From Phallus indusiatus (taxonomy: Eukaryota > Basidiomycota > Agaricomycetes > Phallales > Phallaceae): a DNA stretch of 64,000 nucleotides. The position numbers and the translations under genes are program-made. Shown here piece by piece: positions 45,326 through 57,144 of the stretch. The stretch is from assembly GCA_027605045.1 (NCBI GenBank), contig JAQFWX010000020.1:186001-250000 (forward strand). The letters run 5' to 3'. The notes below the pieces were generated by a model, which made no database searches, was not told where the DNA came from, and saw nothing but the letters and a program-made list of their open reading frames with translations. Within the stretch, counting starts at the first letter, position 1. Every line of letters begins with the position of its first letter.

Positions 45326-46142
45326 CGGTATCATGTGCATGATTGGCACGCGAATTCATTGAATGCCATACTTGCCACGAATTTCAACTCCAGTGGAAAC
45401 TCGTTGTTCTCAGGTCGTTCCCATCCGTATCGTTTCAAACACAGATCCGATAAATCACCGAAGTCGCAATGTCCATTCTTGTAAAACGCAGCTGTTTGTA
45501 CAATGATAAGTATGTTGCGTAGATTTCAAGTTTGAGCTCTGTCGCGCAAAGGTTAGTTATGGCATTTTCAAATTCCGATGTGTCGCTTGCTTCTGATGCC
45601 CTGAGCTAGTCGCTACTAGTACTGACGCCCACGCACTTTTTTCTTTTCATTTTCATTTGCTTGTCATCTGCTTCTTTTCGAGAGATCCCAGACTCCATCA
45701 TCACAATTCTAGGAAGATACACCTATAGGTGCCTACTCTTCCTTTGTTGTTTCATCATCATCATCATCATCATCATCAACAACAACAGCATTTAGCACTC
45801 ACGTATCGTCTAATAGCCCAATGATAGGACACGTACAGTACCTTGAGACAAAATCTTACAGATGCATTTTGGTCTTGTACGAATTGAGATCGCGTGGAAC
45901 TTGAGTTACATAATAACTCCCAAAGCCAGTGTCATTTTTCTCAATCAACATCTTTTGAGCCAAAGTTCTTCTTTCTCCCCTTCTAGTGTTACATCAAAGC
46001 GTTCGGGTAAGATGATAACCGTGATAGTCGCTTCGTCTGCCACACTTTCTCTTTCTTATATATAGTCATTCACTCTTTTTTCCCACTCGGGCTCCTACGC
46101 TGTCTACATTGTCTATTTATCTCTCTCTCTTTCACTCTTGAA
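45326..46142 (+). promoter_or_regulatory. TMP upstream region
   Basis: No gene. ATC triplet run at 45750-45780, GCATTTTGGTCTTGTACGAA, then CTCCTACGCTGTCTACATTG and CTCTCTCTTTCACTCTTG before the ATG at 46143. Matches 12554-13060 in reverse complement. Confidence 0.55.
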
Positions 46143-47347
46143 ATGACCACCTTAATAGTTCTCCCCAATGGGGTTACAAATAATCCGATCCCCTCGTCGA
46201 CGTCCGTAGGGAATCCTTTCTTGACCGTGACAACCTTTACCGAGACGATATCGATCAACCCAGGTGGTCCTGAGATACCAGCGCCATCCATACCAGACAC
46301 TACTCTTGTGCCGGTCACCATTGGTACTACACCCCCCGCGGACCCCACCCCTTCTTCACCGACAACGCCTCTTCCAACTTCAACACCATCAAGCACAAAT
46401 CCCGGCTCGGACATCTCCTCAGATAGTCCCACCACGTCGAATAGTAATTCTGGGTCAAATAGTTCTGGGTCAAATAGTTCTGGGTCAAATAGTTCTGGGT
46501 CAAATCATTCTGCGTCAAACAGTTCTGCGCCGACTAATCTTCCGTCGAGTAGTTCTGAATCGATAACGCCCGTTGCCACCACAATTAGGACGACTAGCAC
46601 CGTGACCGTTGATAAAACCGCAGACTTGCACAGTGGTAATCGTCAGAATCTCGGGATGATAATCGGCATCGTCATTAGCGTCGTAGTGGTTATTCTCGTT
46701 CTTCTTGGAGGTACCCTTTTCTTTTGGAAACGACGGCAAAAACGACGCGGTTTACTATCGTCCCCTGCTTCGGAGGGGATTGTTCAAAGTACTGTATTAT
46801 CGAAGACAGAAATTAGTGGTGCTGCTGATATTAATGCCACAATGCCGATTTCACATCCAAGTCCAAACCCTGTCGACCTCAGTGATTCCTCAAGCCCAAA
46901 TCCAAATCGGTTGCTATTGCACAATACTCCACTTTCAATGACAGTCCGAGTACCACAGCTACTGACAATAGGAGATTCGGAACTCGAACCCGTTGTTGCT
47001 AGAACAACCAGTCCGGATCCCGGCAGTGCAGCCACTACTTCTCAAGTGCAGCCGGTGTCATTGTTAACTACCCCATTCCCACATCAATGGAGTACGAGTC
47101 AGAATCCGAATCCGAATCCGAATCCGAACTACAATGCTCCTGTGAGTCCTAAAACTATAAGTTTTTTGAAAAAAACCACAACTAATTGTAATTATAGCCC
47201 CCTCGCGAAACTGAAAGATGGCATACAGATAGTGGCATTCGCGTGGGTGAAGGGGCTCTATTACTGTACGAACGTGACGGTGAAGCGAATTCGGAGTGGT
47301 CAGTACGGTCGAAAGACAGATTTCCACCTGTGTATACCCGAAATTAA
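46143..47347 (+). CDS. TMP membrane protein with PPxY tail (382 aa)
   Basis: Exons 46143-47141 and 47198-47347. Ectodomain residues 1-170 are Thr/Ser/Pro-rich with tandem SGSNS units at about 103-127 and APTNLPSSSSES. Helix about 171-195 (GMIIGIVISVVVVILVLLGG), then KRRQKRRG. The cytosolic stretch has EGIVQSTVLSK, LLLHNTPLSM and NPNPNPNPNYNAP. The last exon reads RWHTDSGIRVGEGALLLYER and ends SKDRFPPVYTRN. Closest relative is the minus-strand gene at 11248-12553 over its full length, consistent with an old inverted duplication. A 15-base coding minisatellite lies in the ectodomain. Intact as read; no signal peptide visible. Confidence 0.8.
46440..46525 (+). repeat. 15-base coding minisatellite
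   Basis: Four consecutive units of TCTGGGTCAAATAGT, with degenerate units after them, encode SGSNS repeats in the TMP ectodomain. All in frame. Confidence 0.88.
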
Positions 47348-47559
47348 ACTACATACCACACATGTTCATGCGCGTATGTCACTTATCTCTCCATCTCAGA
47401 AAAAGGCCAGAGTCACGACATGCAGTTGACTACTCACATAATAGCTTCAGAGGACTGGCACTGCTACAGCCGACGGAACATGTCCTAATCTCGTATATAT
47501 GGATAGTCCCGGATATCTCAATCTCAACCTTGATTAGGACTTTCCGAGTTACACTTGTG

Positions 47560-48170
47560 GCTTCAAAAATCCCAATTCCTATGCTCCCAAAACTCAGAAA
47601 TGCTTTGGATTTGGCCTCATTGGCGGTGTGAGAGACTAAAGAAAATCAAAAAGAGAGCGAGTTGAAGGCGGAGTTGAGGGTGATGCGGGACACATATGCG
47701 CGCCAAGTCTATCCTTTTCTTTCACCTTGTCGTCGTCGTACGATTTTTCTATGTTGGTGTAGGACGCGAAAGTGAAGTCTGGGATTTTTGAACGTGTTCA
47801 AGAAAATGTTAAGTGCGTTACTTGTCAAGAAATGATACCTAATCCATGAATGTGCGTTTTTGAAAGTCGCAACGCCTTTTTCGCCATCTCATCGTGTGTT
47901 TTTTTAGGTTGACGGTTGCAAAGTGTTTACGGAGATCCATGGCGACTCAACTACGGAAAAAATATCTTTTTGCAGTGTCGAAGAGCCGTCTATCTCGATG
48001 GATACTGAGTCTGAAAGCCGACGATGATGGCGAGGGACCGAGGGTGACGATACACCGCAGAAGGGCCAGCAGCGGGTCCATCTGCCACGCACGCACAGCA
48101 CCATTTTCGTCGTCAAGTTATCCACTACCTCAAATGGAATCACATATAAAAATCCATTCTCTTTTCCCGA
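47560..48170 (+). pseudogene. RING remnant
   Basis: Readable pieces: ELKAELRVMRDTYAR, then after the intron FERVQENVKCVTCQEMIPNP, an in-frame stop, the second intron, then LTVAKCLRRSMATQLRKKYL. Compared with RING-B the bases encoding C-x-H-x2-C are deleted. Linker and CPEC part are scrambled. Same lesion as at 23560-24087, so these remnants share an ancestor that had already lost the finger. Confidence 0.7.
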
Positions 48171-48807
48171 CGACGGGAAATTCCTGTATAAACATAATAT
48201 GTGTACAAAAATAATTAGGCTATAATATTGTGTAGCCCAAGTTCGAAGGTTTTGTCACCAGAATTCAATTTTGATTTTAAAAATTTTTTAAGTCTCGATC
48301 ATCGATTTGTCGCGTCTTGCAATTGCACCCACGCCCGTTACTATTATTACTAGTTTACTACTAACACGTTACACCGTGGCACGCCCGCGCCGATCTTTTT
48401 CTTTTCATGTTCGAGTCTTAAATATCGTGATCACAATGGCGGGAAGATGTCGGTGTCTGTAAGAGGTATATTTATGAGCATTCCTTTTCTTCAGTTGGTT
48501 TCCATGATCGATCATCAACACTTATCATAATATCATACTATCTGTAACCCAACGATAAGACTGGTACCATTTATAGGCTTCCTTTTTTGAGACAGAACCT
48601 CACGAATGCAGTCTAGCTTTGATACGATTGGAGTTCGTGGCGAACTTACGTTACATATTAACCCCTTCAAAAGCTCTTACACGCACTCTTTCTCTCTCTT
48701 TCTTTCATAGTCATAGTCATTCACTTCCTTTCCCCCCCTCAGACTCCTACGCTGTTTGAGTCTGTCTATCCACCTTCTTTCACTTCTTTCGCTCTTTCGC
48801 CATTGGG
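48171..48807 (+). promoter_or_regulatory. TMP upstream region
   Basis: Conserved blocks as at 36501-37112: TATATTTATGAGCATTCCTT near 48467, GTTCGTGGCGAACTTACG near 48630, TATTAACCCC, CAGACTCCTACGCTGTTTGA, CTTTCGCT pyrimidine leader. Confidence 0.65.
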
Positions 48808-49876
48808 ATGTCTTTCATTCTTGCTCTTGGTGTTGGTGATGGTAATGGTGATGGTGTTGGTGATGGTGTTGGCGATGATAATGGTGTTACCATTAGTATT
48901 AATATTGGTGATGGTGTTAGCGGTGTTAGTGTTGGTAATGGTGTTGCACCTCACTCACCGACGGCGCCCTCAACGACGCTCGTTGATACCACTACAATTA
49001 TAATCACTAGTAGTATAACGGTAATTGCCAGTGTTGACCCGACTCACAATTTTAACTATGATCGTCCAAATCTGGGAACAATAATCGGCATTGTCATAGG
49101 CATCGCGGTGGTTATTCTCATTCTCATTGGAGGAACACTTTTCTTTTTTCTAAAACGACGGGGTTTATTACATGTCGTACAATCATCTGGTAACCGTGCC
49201 AGTAACGAGGCCGCCGACGCCGAGTCCTCGTCTTTGTCTTTGGAGGGAGTCATCCAAAGTGCTGTATTATCAACGTCGGAAATTACGAATAATGAAATTA
49301 CGAATAATGTTACTATCACAGGAACGACACCGGAATTAAATTTAATTTCCGACACAACTCCCAGTAGTAATCCAAGCTCAAACCCGAATGGGTTGTTGCA
49401 CGATAGTACTAGTGACGATACTCCACTCGCTGACAGGCTGACACCGGTCCCGAGAGTACCGCAGCTATTGACAACAGGAGGTTCGGATTCGCAATTCAGA
49501 TCCGTTGCTACTGGCAGATCTAGAGAAGCGATCGTTCCGGATTCAAGTGCAGCTGTGCAAACGCCGGTGTCAGTGTTAACATTGACTGCACCAGCACCAA
49601 ATCAACGGAGTCCGCCAAATCCGAATTCAAGCTTGAACTACAATATAACAATGGTGAGTCACCTCAAAAACGATTATTTAAATCGTCCAAAAAAAATAAC
49701 GCTAATTTTGATTACTGTCATCATAGCTACCTCATCACAGTGACGAGAGATGGCATACGGACAGTGGTGTTCGCGTGGATGGAGGAACACTAGCGTACGA
49801 ATATGATGATGGTTCAAGTTCCCAGTTGTCTATTCGGTCGAAAGATAGATTTCCACCTGTGTATACCCCAAATTAA
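48808..49876 (+). CDS. TMP membrane protein with Gly/Val-rich ectodomain (331 aa)
   Basis: Exons 48808-49653 and 49727-49876. The first 46 residues are a Gly/Val/Asp/Asn repeat (MSFILALGVGDGNGDGVGDG), then PTAPSTTLVDTTT and SVDPTHNFNYDRP. Helix about 91-115 (TIIGIVIGIAVVILILIGG), then FFLKRRG. The tail has EGVIQSAVLSTSEIT, VATGRSREAIVPDSS and SPPNPNSSLNYNIT; the last exon has ERWHTDSGVRVDGGTLAYEY and ends SKDRFPPVYTPN. Ectodomain type is shared with 62139, tail type with 54270 and 57145. Intact; the ectodomain is not Ser/Thr-rich at its start, unlike most paralogues. Confidence 0.8.
48825..48950 (+). repeat. GGTGNTGGT-type coding minisatellite
   Basis: Degenerate 6- to 12-base units coding Gly-Val/Asp/Asn at the N-terminus of the TMP protein. 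The opposite strand is also open here because of composition, not because of a gene. Confidence 0.8.
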
Positions 49877-50889
49877 AAAACACGAAACAAAATAAGCCGG
49901 GTATGCGCGTACCACTATGTATGCGGGGGACAGTAAGAGTAGGGCCGGTCACCCACTTGAATGAAGGCGTTTTCAAATCGTCGACGGACATTGTCGTAAT
50001 TTCGCGCCTTCAAGGACTTTATGATTCTGTTTTGGATTGGACTTGACTGGATAGTGTTTGTTTTCCCACAAGACGCGTCTGCGAGCATAACGGAAACTTG
50101 ATACAAATTTTAGCTTTCTGAATTTCAGCAGACAGCCTATGTATGTAAGTTAACTAAAACAGAAGAGTAAAAAAAAATTCTCACCATAACTCCAATCCCT
50201 TTCTGTCTCTCGTTCCGATATACACTACTGCTTACTCGCTCACATCCGTCAGAGAAAGTTAAAACCCTAGTACCACGCCAACTGACCATTGACGGAACAT
50301 CTAGTAATTGTTATTTCGGACCTTCGTATATTGACAGTGCTGGAAATTTGAATCTGAATCTGACTAGGTCTTGCTAACTTCAGAGTTGCAAATCCATTTG
50401 AAGGACATACTAGTCCGTACCCAACGCTCAACAATGCTGAGCAGAGCCCGAGTAGACAGCAGAAGCGTGGATCAAAGACTTATTCTCACCAATTCAATGC
50501 GCATGTCAGTCAGCTTTTCTCCCTGATTCTTTCTCGCGTTCCCATAGTGCTGCTACTACACCACCCCCCTTTCAGTCCAAGTCCAGATCCGAGTCCGAGT
50601 CCTTGTGGCCTCCAGTCTAAGGCTCAGATTATTATAACTGTGTATACCAGAATGACCCTATCACATAAATTTATGGACTTGAATTCGCGGCTCGTCATTC
50701 AGTCAAGGAAAAAATATAAGAATTGCGCCACACTTAGCTTTTGGACATTTCGACGACTCTCAAACATTGACCCAAACTTCCTTAAAGTCTCAGCTCAATG
50801 AGCGTCAACGCTCATTGTTGTCACGGTTTTTTTTGGTTGTCCATCGCAAGGCCGATAGAAAATTTTATTGTCCTAGTTCCTGAGCCTCT
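49877..50889. other. Intergenic flank
   Basis: No supported gene. 50400-50830 follows 58400-58860 closely (GCGGCTCGTCATTCAGT, AGCTTTTGGACATTTCGACG), so it is part of the array unit between a TMP gene and the next RING locus. Confidence 0.5.
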
Positions 50890-51800
50890 CCCAGTTCCCA
50901 ACAGGTAAGCGCGCAAGGACCTACACACCAACCAGAGCATTTCTTCCTTCTGATTCGTTGATCTTGTCTCACTTCAAATAGCCTCAAACTGAGAACTCAA
51001 GGAGACATGAGGGAGAGTGACTCTGAGTCATCCATTCTGCATTCCGAGTCACGCCGCCACGCGTACACCAAAAGGACTGTCATCAAGGACTTGTGATGTG
51101 TGCACTTAGGAGCACAGGCTACGACTCGGATTCAAAACCGGATGAAGAAGGAAATAGTCTGTAGTAGTCTAAAAAAAAACTCAAACATCATGAAGAAGAT
51201 ACCGAGTCTGATCATGAGTGTCTGATGATGTCGCCATGCATCAATACCAGAACAAGTGCCTAACGACGCCGACCAACTGATGCATGATGATGCCGAAGAA
51301 GAATGTCATCGTGAGCTCACGAAAGAGAGCAAAAGAAAGAGAGAGCGAGTTGGAGGCTGAATTGGGAGAGATGCGGGAGTGAGCAGGACACGTATGCGCG
51401 CTTATATCAGGTTTGTCTTTTCTCTCCCACTTATTGTCGTACGACCTTCTTACGATGCGAAATTGGAGTCTGAAGCGCTTTAACAGTGTGTTATCTGTCA
51501 AGAAATGATACGCAATCCATTAATGTACGTTTTGGAAAAGTCGCAACGCCTTTTTTCTCCACCTCATCGTGTTTTTTTTTAGATTGACGGTTGAAAAGTA
51601 TTTACGGAGATTCATGGCAACTCAACTACGGAAAAAATACCTTTTGGCAGTGTCGATGAGCGGTCTATCTCGACACTGAGTTTGAGAGCGACGACGATGA
51701 CGCGAGGCTGACGATAGTATGATACACCACCAGTTTCAGTTTCACCAGCGGGTCCATCTACCGCACACGCGCCACTTTCGTCCAGTCATCCACTACCTCA
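50890..51800 (+). pseudogene. RING remnant
   Basis: Signature CCCAACAGGTAAGCGCGCAAG upstream. N-terminal part as in RING-B (GACGCCGACCAACTGATG; ERERVGG/LEAELGEMR) with the same kind of insertion before the first intron and an in-frame TGA. After the intron, CVICQEMIRNP... is partly kept (CVICQ visible), but the next exon reads LTVEKYLRRFMATQL, lacking C-x-H-x2-C. The Asp-rich linker is short. Non-functional. Confidence 0.68.
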
Positions 51801-52407
51801 AATGGAGTCGCATATCGAAAATCATTCTCTTCCAACATAATATGTGCACAACAATACGTATGTTGTGGTACTGCGTGTGTAGACTCCAAGTTTGACTTTT
51901 GTCACGGGAAGTCTATTTTGATTTTGGCATTTTTTGAACTCTCGATGTGTCGCTTCCGGCAGTTGACCTATACCCTCTATTGCTAATACGACATGTCGAC
52001 CCCAACGCTAACGCGCTTTATCTATTCATTTGAGTCTTCAACACCATAATCACAATGTCAGGAAGATGCCGGGAAGATGGTCTCTAAGAGGTATATTTAT
52101 GAGAATACTTTCCGTTTTTCAATTGGTTTGTTATCAACCACTTTATCATTTATCTATTATTAAGAACCCAATGATAGAATCATATATGGGTTTATTTTGG
52201 TACGAACCCTCACGAATGTATGGTCAAATGCAATTCTTGATACGAATCGAGCTCATGGCGAACTTTTATTACATATCAACCCCTAAACGCTCTCACGCAT
52301 TCTTTTTTTTCTTTTATGGTCATTCACTTCATTTCAGACTTCTATACTCTCTGAGTCTGTCTTGTAACCATCTTTCGCTTCTTTCGCTCTTTCGCCGTTG
52401 AACTGAA
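51801..52407 (+). promoter_or_regulatory. Upstream region of a TMP pseudogene
   Basis: Carries degraded versions of the TMP upstream blocks (TATATTTATGAGAATACTTT, GATACGAATCGAGCTC, TATCAACCCC, CAGACTTCTATACTCTCTGA). More divergent than elsewhere, in line with the pseudogene it precedes. Confidence 0.55.
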
Positions 52408-53497
52408 TGCCTCCAGGCACTATTACTTCTATAGATCCCGCGCCAGTGACTAGTCAAAATCAACTTACCATGTCAATTCAATCGACAATATCGTTACTAT
52501 TCCATCCCCGAACAATCTGAGGGTCATTTTTAGCACAGCCACTACCATTTTTTTTACAACCGCTGACCTCACCATTTCCGACCTCACCGCACCTCAGCAC
52601 CTCTCTAAATAATATCTTGTTGAATAGTTTTCCTGAGTCGACACCCACGGCCGTGACGCCCGTTGGTACCGCTACAATCAAAGCCAGTAGTGTAATGACA
52701 GTGACTGCCAGTGTTGACCCGACGCACAATTTCAACGATGATCGTCCAAATATGGGGACGATAATCAGCGTCGTCATTGGTATCGTGGTGGTTATTCTCG
52801 CTCTTATTGGGGCAATTCTTTTCTTCCTTAAACGACGACGGCATGTGCGGAGATGACGGGGTTCACTGAATGTGCAAGGTAACCGTGGCGAGTCCTCGTC
52901 TTTGTCTGCGGAGGGAATCATTCAAAGCACTGTATTACTAACGTTGGAACTTAGTAATAATAATATTACTATCACTGAAATGACACCGAATTCAAATTCA
53001 ACTGCCAGTGCCAGTTATACCTCAGATTCGAATCCGAACAGGATGTTGTTACACAATACTACCTTGACTACTCCACTCAGGCCGGCATTCCCGGGGGTAT
53101 TGACAACAGGAAATTCGGATTTAGGATTCGACCGATGCCACTGAAAGATGTGAAGAAGGAATTGTTCCTAATCCTGGTGCCAGTGCAGCTGCCGTGCAAA
53201 TGCCGGCATCAGTGTCAACTGCACCAGCACCGAATCAATGGAGTCTTCCAAATTTGAGCTGAATTATGATGCAACGGTGTGTCCCCAAGCCAAAAAAACA
53301 AATACTGGTTTTGATCAATGGTTACTGGTATTATAGCTGCCTCACTCTGACTTAGAGAGAAAAAATGCCATATGGACAGTGGTGTTCGGCTGGGTACTAG
53401 GGAAACACCACTATCATATGAATATGACGATGGGGCAAATTCAGAATGGTAGATACGGTCCAAAGATAGGTTTCCATCTGTGTATACTCCTGATTAA
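52408..53497 (+). pseudogene. TMP pseudogene
   Basis: ATG at 52408 (MPPGTITSIDPAPVTSQNQ), TGA after LLFHPRTI. Further on are FPESTPTAVTPVGT, SVDPTHNFNDDRPNMG, helix GTIISVVIGIVVVILALIGA, KRRRHVRR, then TGA. The tail is open in the next frame (AEGIIQSTVLLTLELSNNN, LLHNTTLTTPLRPAFPG), then stops. The last exon (about 53334-53497) reads NSEW-stop and ends FPSVYTPD, with the PPxY already changed to PSVY. At least three stops and a shift. Confidence 0.75.
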
Positions 53498-53569
53498 CTG
53501 TACAATTTGATTATCTCTGTTTCTTTTTGTTTATTGAGATACATATTTCGATTTCTACTGGTTCTGGCT

Positions 53570-53820
53570 GCCATTGATAGTGCTTAAAAATTCACTATTA
53601 CAAATGTTTATGAGGATAGTGGATTCAACCACGGAGAGACCATCTTTTTTCAGTGTCGATGAGCTGTTTGTCTCAGATACTGAGTCTGAGGGCCGGCGAT
53701 GGTGGCGACACCAAGGTCCAGTTTCAGCACCAGCAGGAATGCCAACAGCGGGTCCATCTACTACGTACGCACAACACCATTTCCGTTTCCCGTAAAACAT
53801 AATATATGTACAACAATACG
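53570..53820 (+). pseudogene. RING remnant (short)
   Basis: Begins at TATTACAAATGTTTATGAGG, equivalent to the YKCLRGWW codons, and runs through STTERPSFFSVDELFVSDTES to the linker. No upstream half, so no CVIC or C-x-H; non-functional. 53821-54269 is the next TMP upstream region with its usual blocks (GGCGAACTTACGTTACATAT, CAGACTCCTACGCTGTCTGA). Confidence 0.6.
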
Positions 53821-54269
53821 CCCGTTACTGCTAACACGACACGCCCACACCGATTTTTTTTCCTTTCATTTTCGAGTCTTAGAAGTTAAGCACTATGACC
53901 ATAATGTCGGAGAGATGCCGGAGAGATGCCGGAAAGATGTCTGTAAAAGGTATATTTATCCATCAACATTTATCATAATATCGTACTATCTTTAACCCAA
54001 CGATGAAGCCGGTACCACTTATAAGCTCCATTTTTTGAGACAGAACCTCACGAATGCACTTGAACCTTGATACGAATCGAGTTCGCGGCGAACTTACGTT
54101 ACATATTAACCCCCCAAAAGCCTACACATATTCTCTCTCTCTTTTTTTCTTTCATAGTCATTCACTTCATTTTTCTTCCTCAGACTCCTACGCTGTCTGA
54201 GTCTGTTCGACCCACCTCCATCTGTCGCTTCTTTCGCTTCTTTCACTCTTTTGCACCCTCGTCGTTGAA

Positions 54270-55436
54270 ATGTCTGCGCTTGTTCTTAGCGCTGCAACCA
54301 GCCCATTTCCTCCTAGAGTCACTCCATTCCTGATTCCGACACCGTTACCGATGCCCTTCACAGTCATTGACACTCTATCCCTGATCCCGACACTAGTACC
54401 GACGCCGTTCACAGTCATTAACGCTTTATCCCCGATCCTGATACCGCCGGGACCGATGTCGTCCACAGTCATTGACACTCCATCCCCGATCCCACTGACG
54501 ACGCTCTCCGTCGTGTCATTGAAACCCACACCCGCGACCGTGACGCCCGGTGATAAGACTACAGTTGAAACCACTGGTATCGTCACGCCGGTTGATAGTG
54601 TGAAGACGGTGACTGCCAGTGTTGACCCGCACAACTTCAATGATCGTCCAAATCTGGGAACAATAATTGGCATCGTCATTGGCATCGTAGTGGTTTTTCT
54701 CGTTCTCACTGGGGGAATTCTTTTCTTTTTTCTAAAACGACGGGGTTTACTGAATGCGCAATCATCTGGCAACCGTGCTGGTGGCGAGGCCGCCGAGTCC
54801 TCGTCTTCGTTTTTGGAGGGAAATGGCAACCAAAGTTCTGTATTGTCGATGTCTGAAATTACTGATAGCATTACTATCACCGGAACGACACAGAGTTCAA
54901 ATTCAATTTCTGACACAACTGCCAGCAGTACCCCAAGCTCAAGCCCGTATCGGTTGTTGCACGATAGCACTAGTGACGATACCCTGGCACGGGTCCCAAG
55001 AGTACCACAGCTATTAACAGCAGGATCGGATTTGGGTTCGGAAATCGAATCTTTTACCACAGGCAGATCTAGAGAAGAGGTCGTTCCGGATTCAAGTGAA
55101 GCTGTGCAAACGCTGATGCCAGTGTCAACCGCACCAACACCAAATCAACCGAGTCTGCCAAATGCGAATTTAAGCCTGAACTACAATGTAACGGTAAGTC
55201 ACCAAAAAAAACAATTATTTAAACCGTACCCCCCTCCTCCAAAAAAAAACGCTGATTTTGATTATTATTGTCATGCATTATAGCTGCCTCATCACAGTGA
55301 CGAGAGATGGCATACGGACAGTGGCATTCGCGTGGGTGGAGGAACTCTACTAGCGTACGAATATGGCGATGATTCAAATTGCGAGTCGTCGATTCGGTCG
55401 AAAGATAGATTTCCACCTATGTATAGCCAAAGTTAA
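54270..55436 (+). CDS. TMP membrane protein with PPxY-like tail (358 aa)
   Basis: Exons 54270-55193 and 55284-55436. Ectodomain residues 1-130 contain a unit of about 25 residues repeated three times, around TPFTVIDTLSLIP, TPFTVINALSPIL and MSSTVIDTPSPIP, then TLSVVSLKPTPATVTPGDKT as in the gene at 37113. Helix about 131-155 (TIIGIVIGIVVVFLVLTGG), FFLKRRG. The tail has FTTGRSREEVVPDSS and NLSLNYNVT. The last exon is RWHTDSGIRVGGGTLLAYEY, ending SKDRFPPMYSQS: PPMY still fits PPxY, but the final T-x-N is S-Q-S. Intact. Confidence 0.8.
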
Positions 55437-56149
55437 AAAGCACGATAGAGAATAAGCCGAACATTTTGCGTACCACCATGTGTGCGAGAACAGTAAGAGG
55501 TACCAGCCACTCAACGCGTTTTCGAAGCCGTCCACGGGACATTGTCATAGTTTCGTCATTGGCAATTAAAAGAAGTCCGTCCGAGCCTAAACCTGAGTTA
55601 CGGATCACAAAAGCCTAAAACGTCTAACACTCAGCTCCAATCCAACACTCTCAAGGACTTCATTGAGTCTGGTTTGGATTGGATTTCATACATTGAGCCC
55701 TGGACACAGTTTGAAGCCTGATTAGGTCTGAAAATAAATGACTCATTAACTCACCATTTAGATTAATCTCCATCTCTATCTTTCTCGTCACTGTTCCGAT
55801 ATACTACTGCTACGCCACACGCATTCAAGTCCAATACCTGATCCGCTTATGGCCTCGAATTCCAAGCTCAAGATTCAGGTCATCGATATCGATACACGTT
55901 AATTAAACCTATGGACTGGCAGTCATGGTGGCGGCTCGTCATCTAGTCAAGGAAAAAATGAGAATTGCGCCGTACTTACATGGCTTCTGGACATTTCGAC
56001 GACCCTGAAATATTGTCCCAGACTTCCTAAAGTTTCAGACCAATTAACGTCAACGCGTGAACGCTATTGTTATCCACGGATTTTTTTTTTTGTTTCGTCC
56101 ATGGCAAGGCCCGTGGTAAATTTTATTGTAGTAGCGCCCGCTGAAACCT
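55437..56149. other. Intergenic flank
   Basis: No gene. Array sequence found after other TMP genes (compare 60895-61320); includes CTTCTGGACATTTCGACG. Confidence 0.45.
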
Positions 56150-56640
56150 CCGCGATCTTCCACTCAGCACGTAAGCGCACAAGGACAGAGCATTCTTCTT
56201 TCTGATTCGTTGATCCTTTCTCGCTTAAAATACCCTCCGAGTGAGGACTCCAGGGGACATGAGGAAGAGGGGACACAAGGGAAGAAAAAACATACATGAG
56301 CTGAAAACGTTGGGCGTGTTCGGACTTTACGAAACGACAAGAGAGTCTTGTCTTTTAACCGTCACCACAGATACATATCTTGATTGTTACTGGTTCTGGC
56401 TGCCACTGGCAGTGTTAATAAAATTCACTATTACAAGGGTATCTTATTTTTTCAGTGCGGTCTACCTCGACGCGGATACTGAGTCTGAGAGCCGATGATG
56501 TGATGAGGGTGACGATTCACCGGCACCACTGCCAAGGTCCAGACTCAGCACCAGCAGGAATGCCAGCAACGGGTCCATCTACCACGCACGCACGATATTG
56601 ACACCATTTTCGTCATTCAGTTATCCACTACTTCAAATGG
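56150..56640 (+). pseudogene. RING unit remnant without zinc finger
   Basis: Signature CAGCACGTAAGCGCACAAGG at 56166, GGGGACATGAGGAAGAGG, then directly a piece of the DTES region (GCGGATACTGAGTCTGAG) and linker. Same internal deletion as at 35961-36500, so these two units are copies of one deleted ancestor. 56641-57144 holds the next TMP upstream blocks. Confidence 0.62.
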
Positions 56641-57144
56641 AATCGCATATAAAAATACACGCTCTTTTTTCCCGTAACAACATAATACGTGTACATCAAT
56701 AATCATATTGTGAATATTGTGTAGCCCAAGTTCGAAAGTTTTGTCACCAGAAGTCAAGTTCGGTTTTTGAACTTTTTTTAACACTCGATTGTCCATTTGT
56801 CGCATCTTTAAGAGGTATATTTATGAGCATTCCTTTTTTTCAATCGGTTTCCACGATCGACCATCAAAATTTATTATAATATTATCATACTAATTGTAAC
56901 AACCACTTATGGGCTCATTTTTGAGACAAAACCTCACGACTCGGAATGCACTTGAACGTTTGAACCCTGATACGAATTGAGTTCGTGGCGAACTTACGTT
57001 ACATATCAACCCCTCAAAGGCCCCCTCTCTCACACACTCCTTTCATAGTCATTCACCGTGACTCCGTTTCCCCCCCTCAGACTCCTACGCTGTCTGAGTC
57101 TGTCTGTCTATCTCTGTCTATCTCCCGCTTCTTTCGCCCTTGAA

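Noticed and set aside
48825..48950. Minus-strand Asn/Thr/Ile repeat ORF
   Set aside because: It is the complement of the Gly/Val minisatellite in the TMP ectodomain; no downstream coding on that strand.
54188..55060. Long minus-strand ORF (290 codons) opposite a TMP gene
   Set aside because: It mirrors the codon bias of the TMP exon, as do similar ORFs at 37085-37666, 57189-57770 and 12024-12560; the sense strand has splice sites, helix and tail conserved among paralogues.
57058..57144. Upstream ATG giving a signal peptide for the TMP gene at 57145
   Set aside because: The stretch is the conserved pyrimidine-rich leader; in the paralogues it is not in frame with the gene, so its hydrophobic reading is probably chance.
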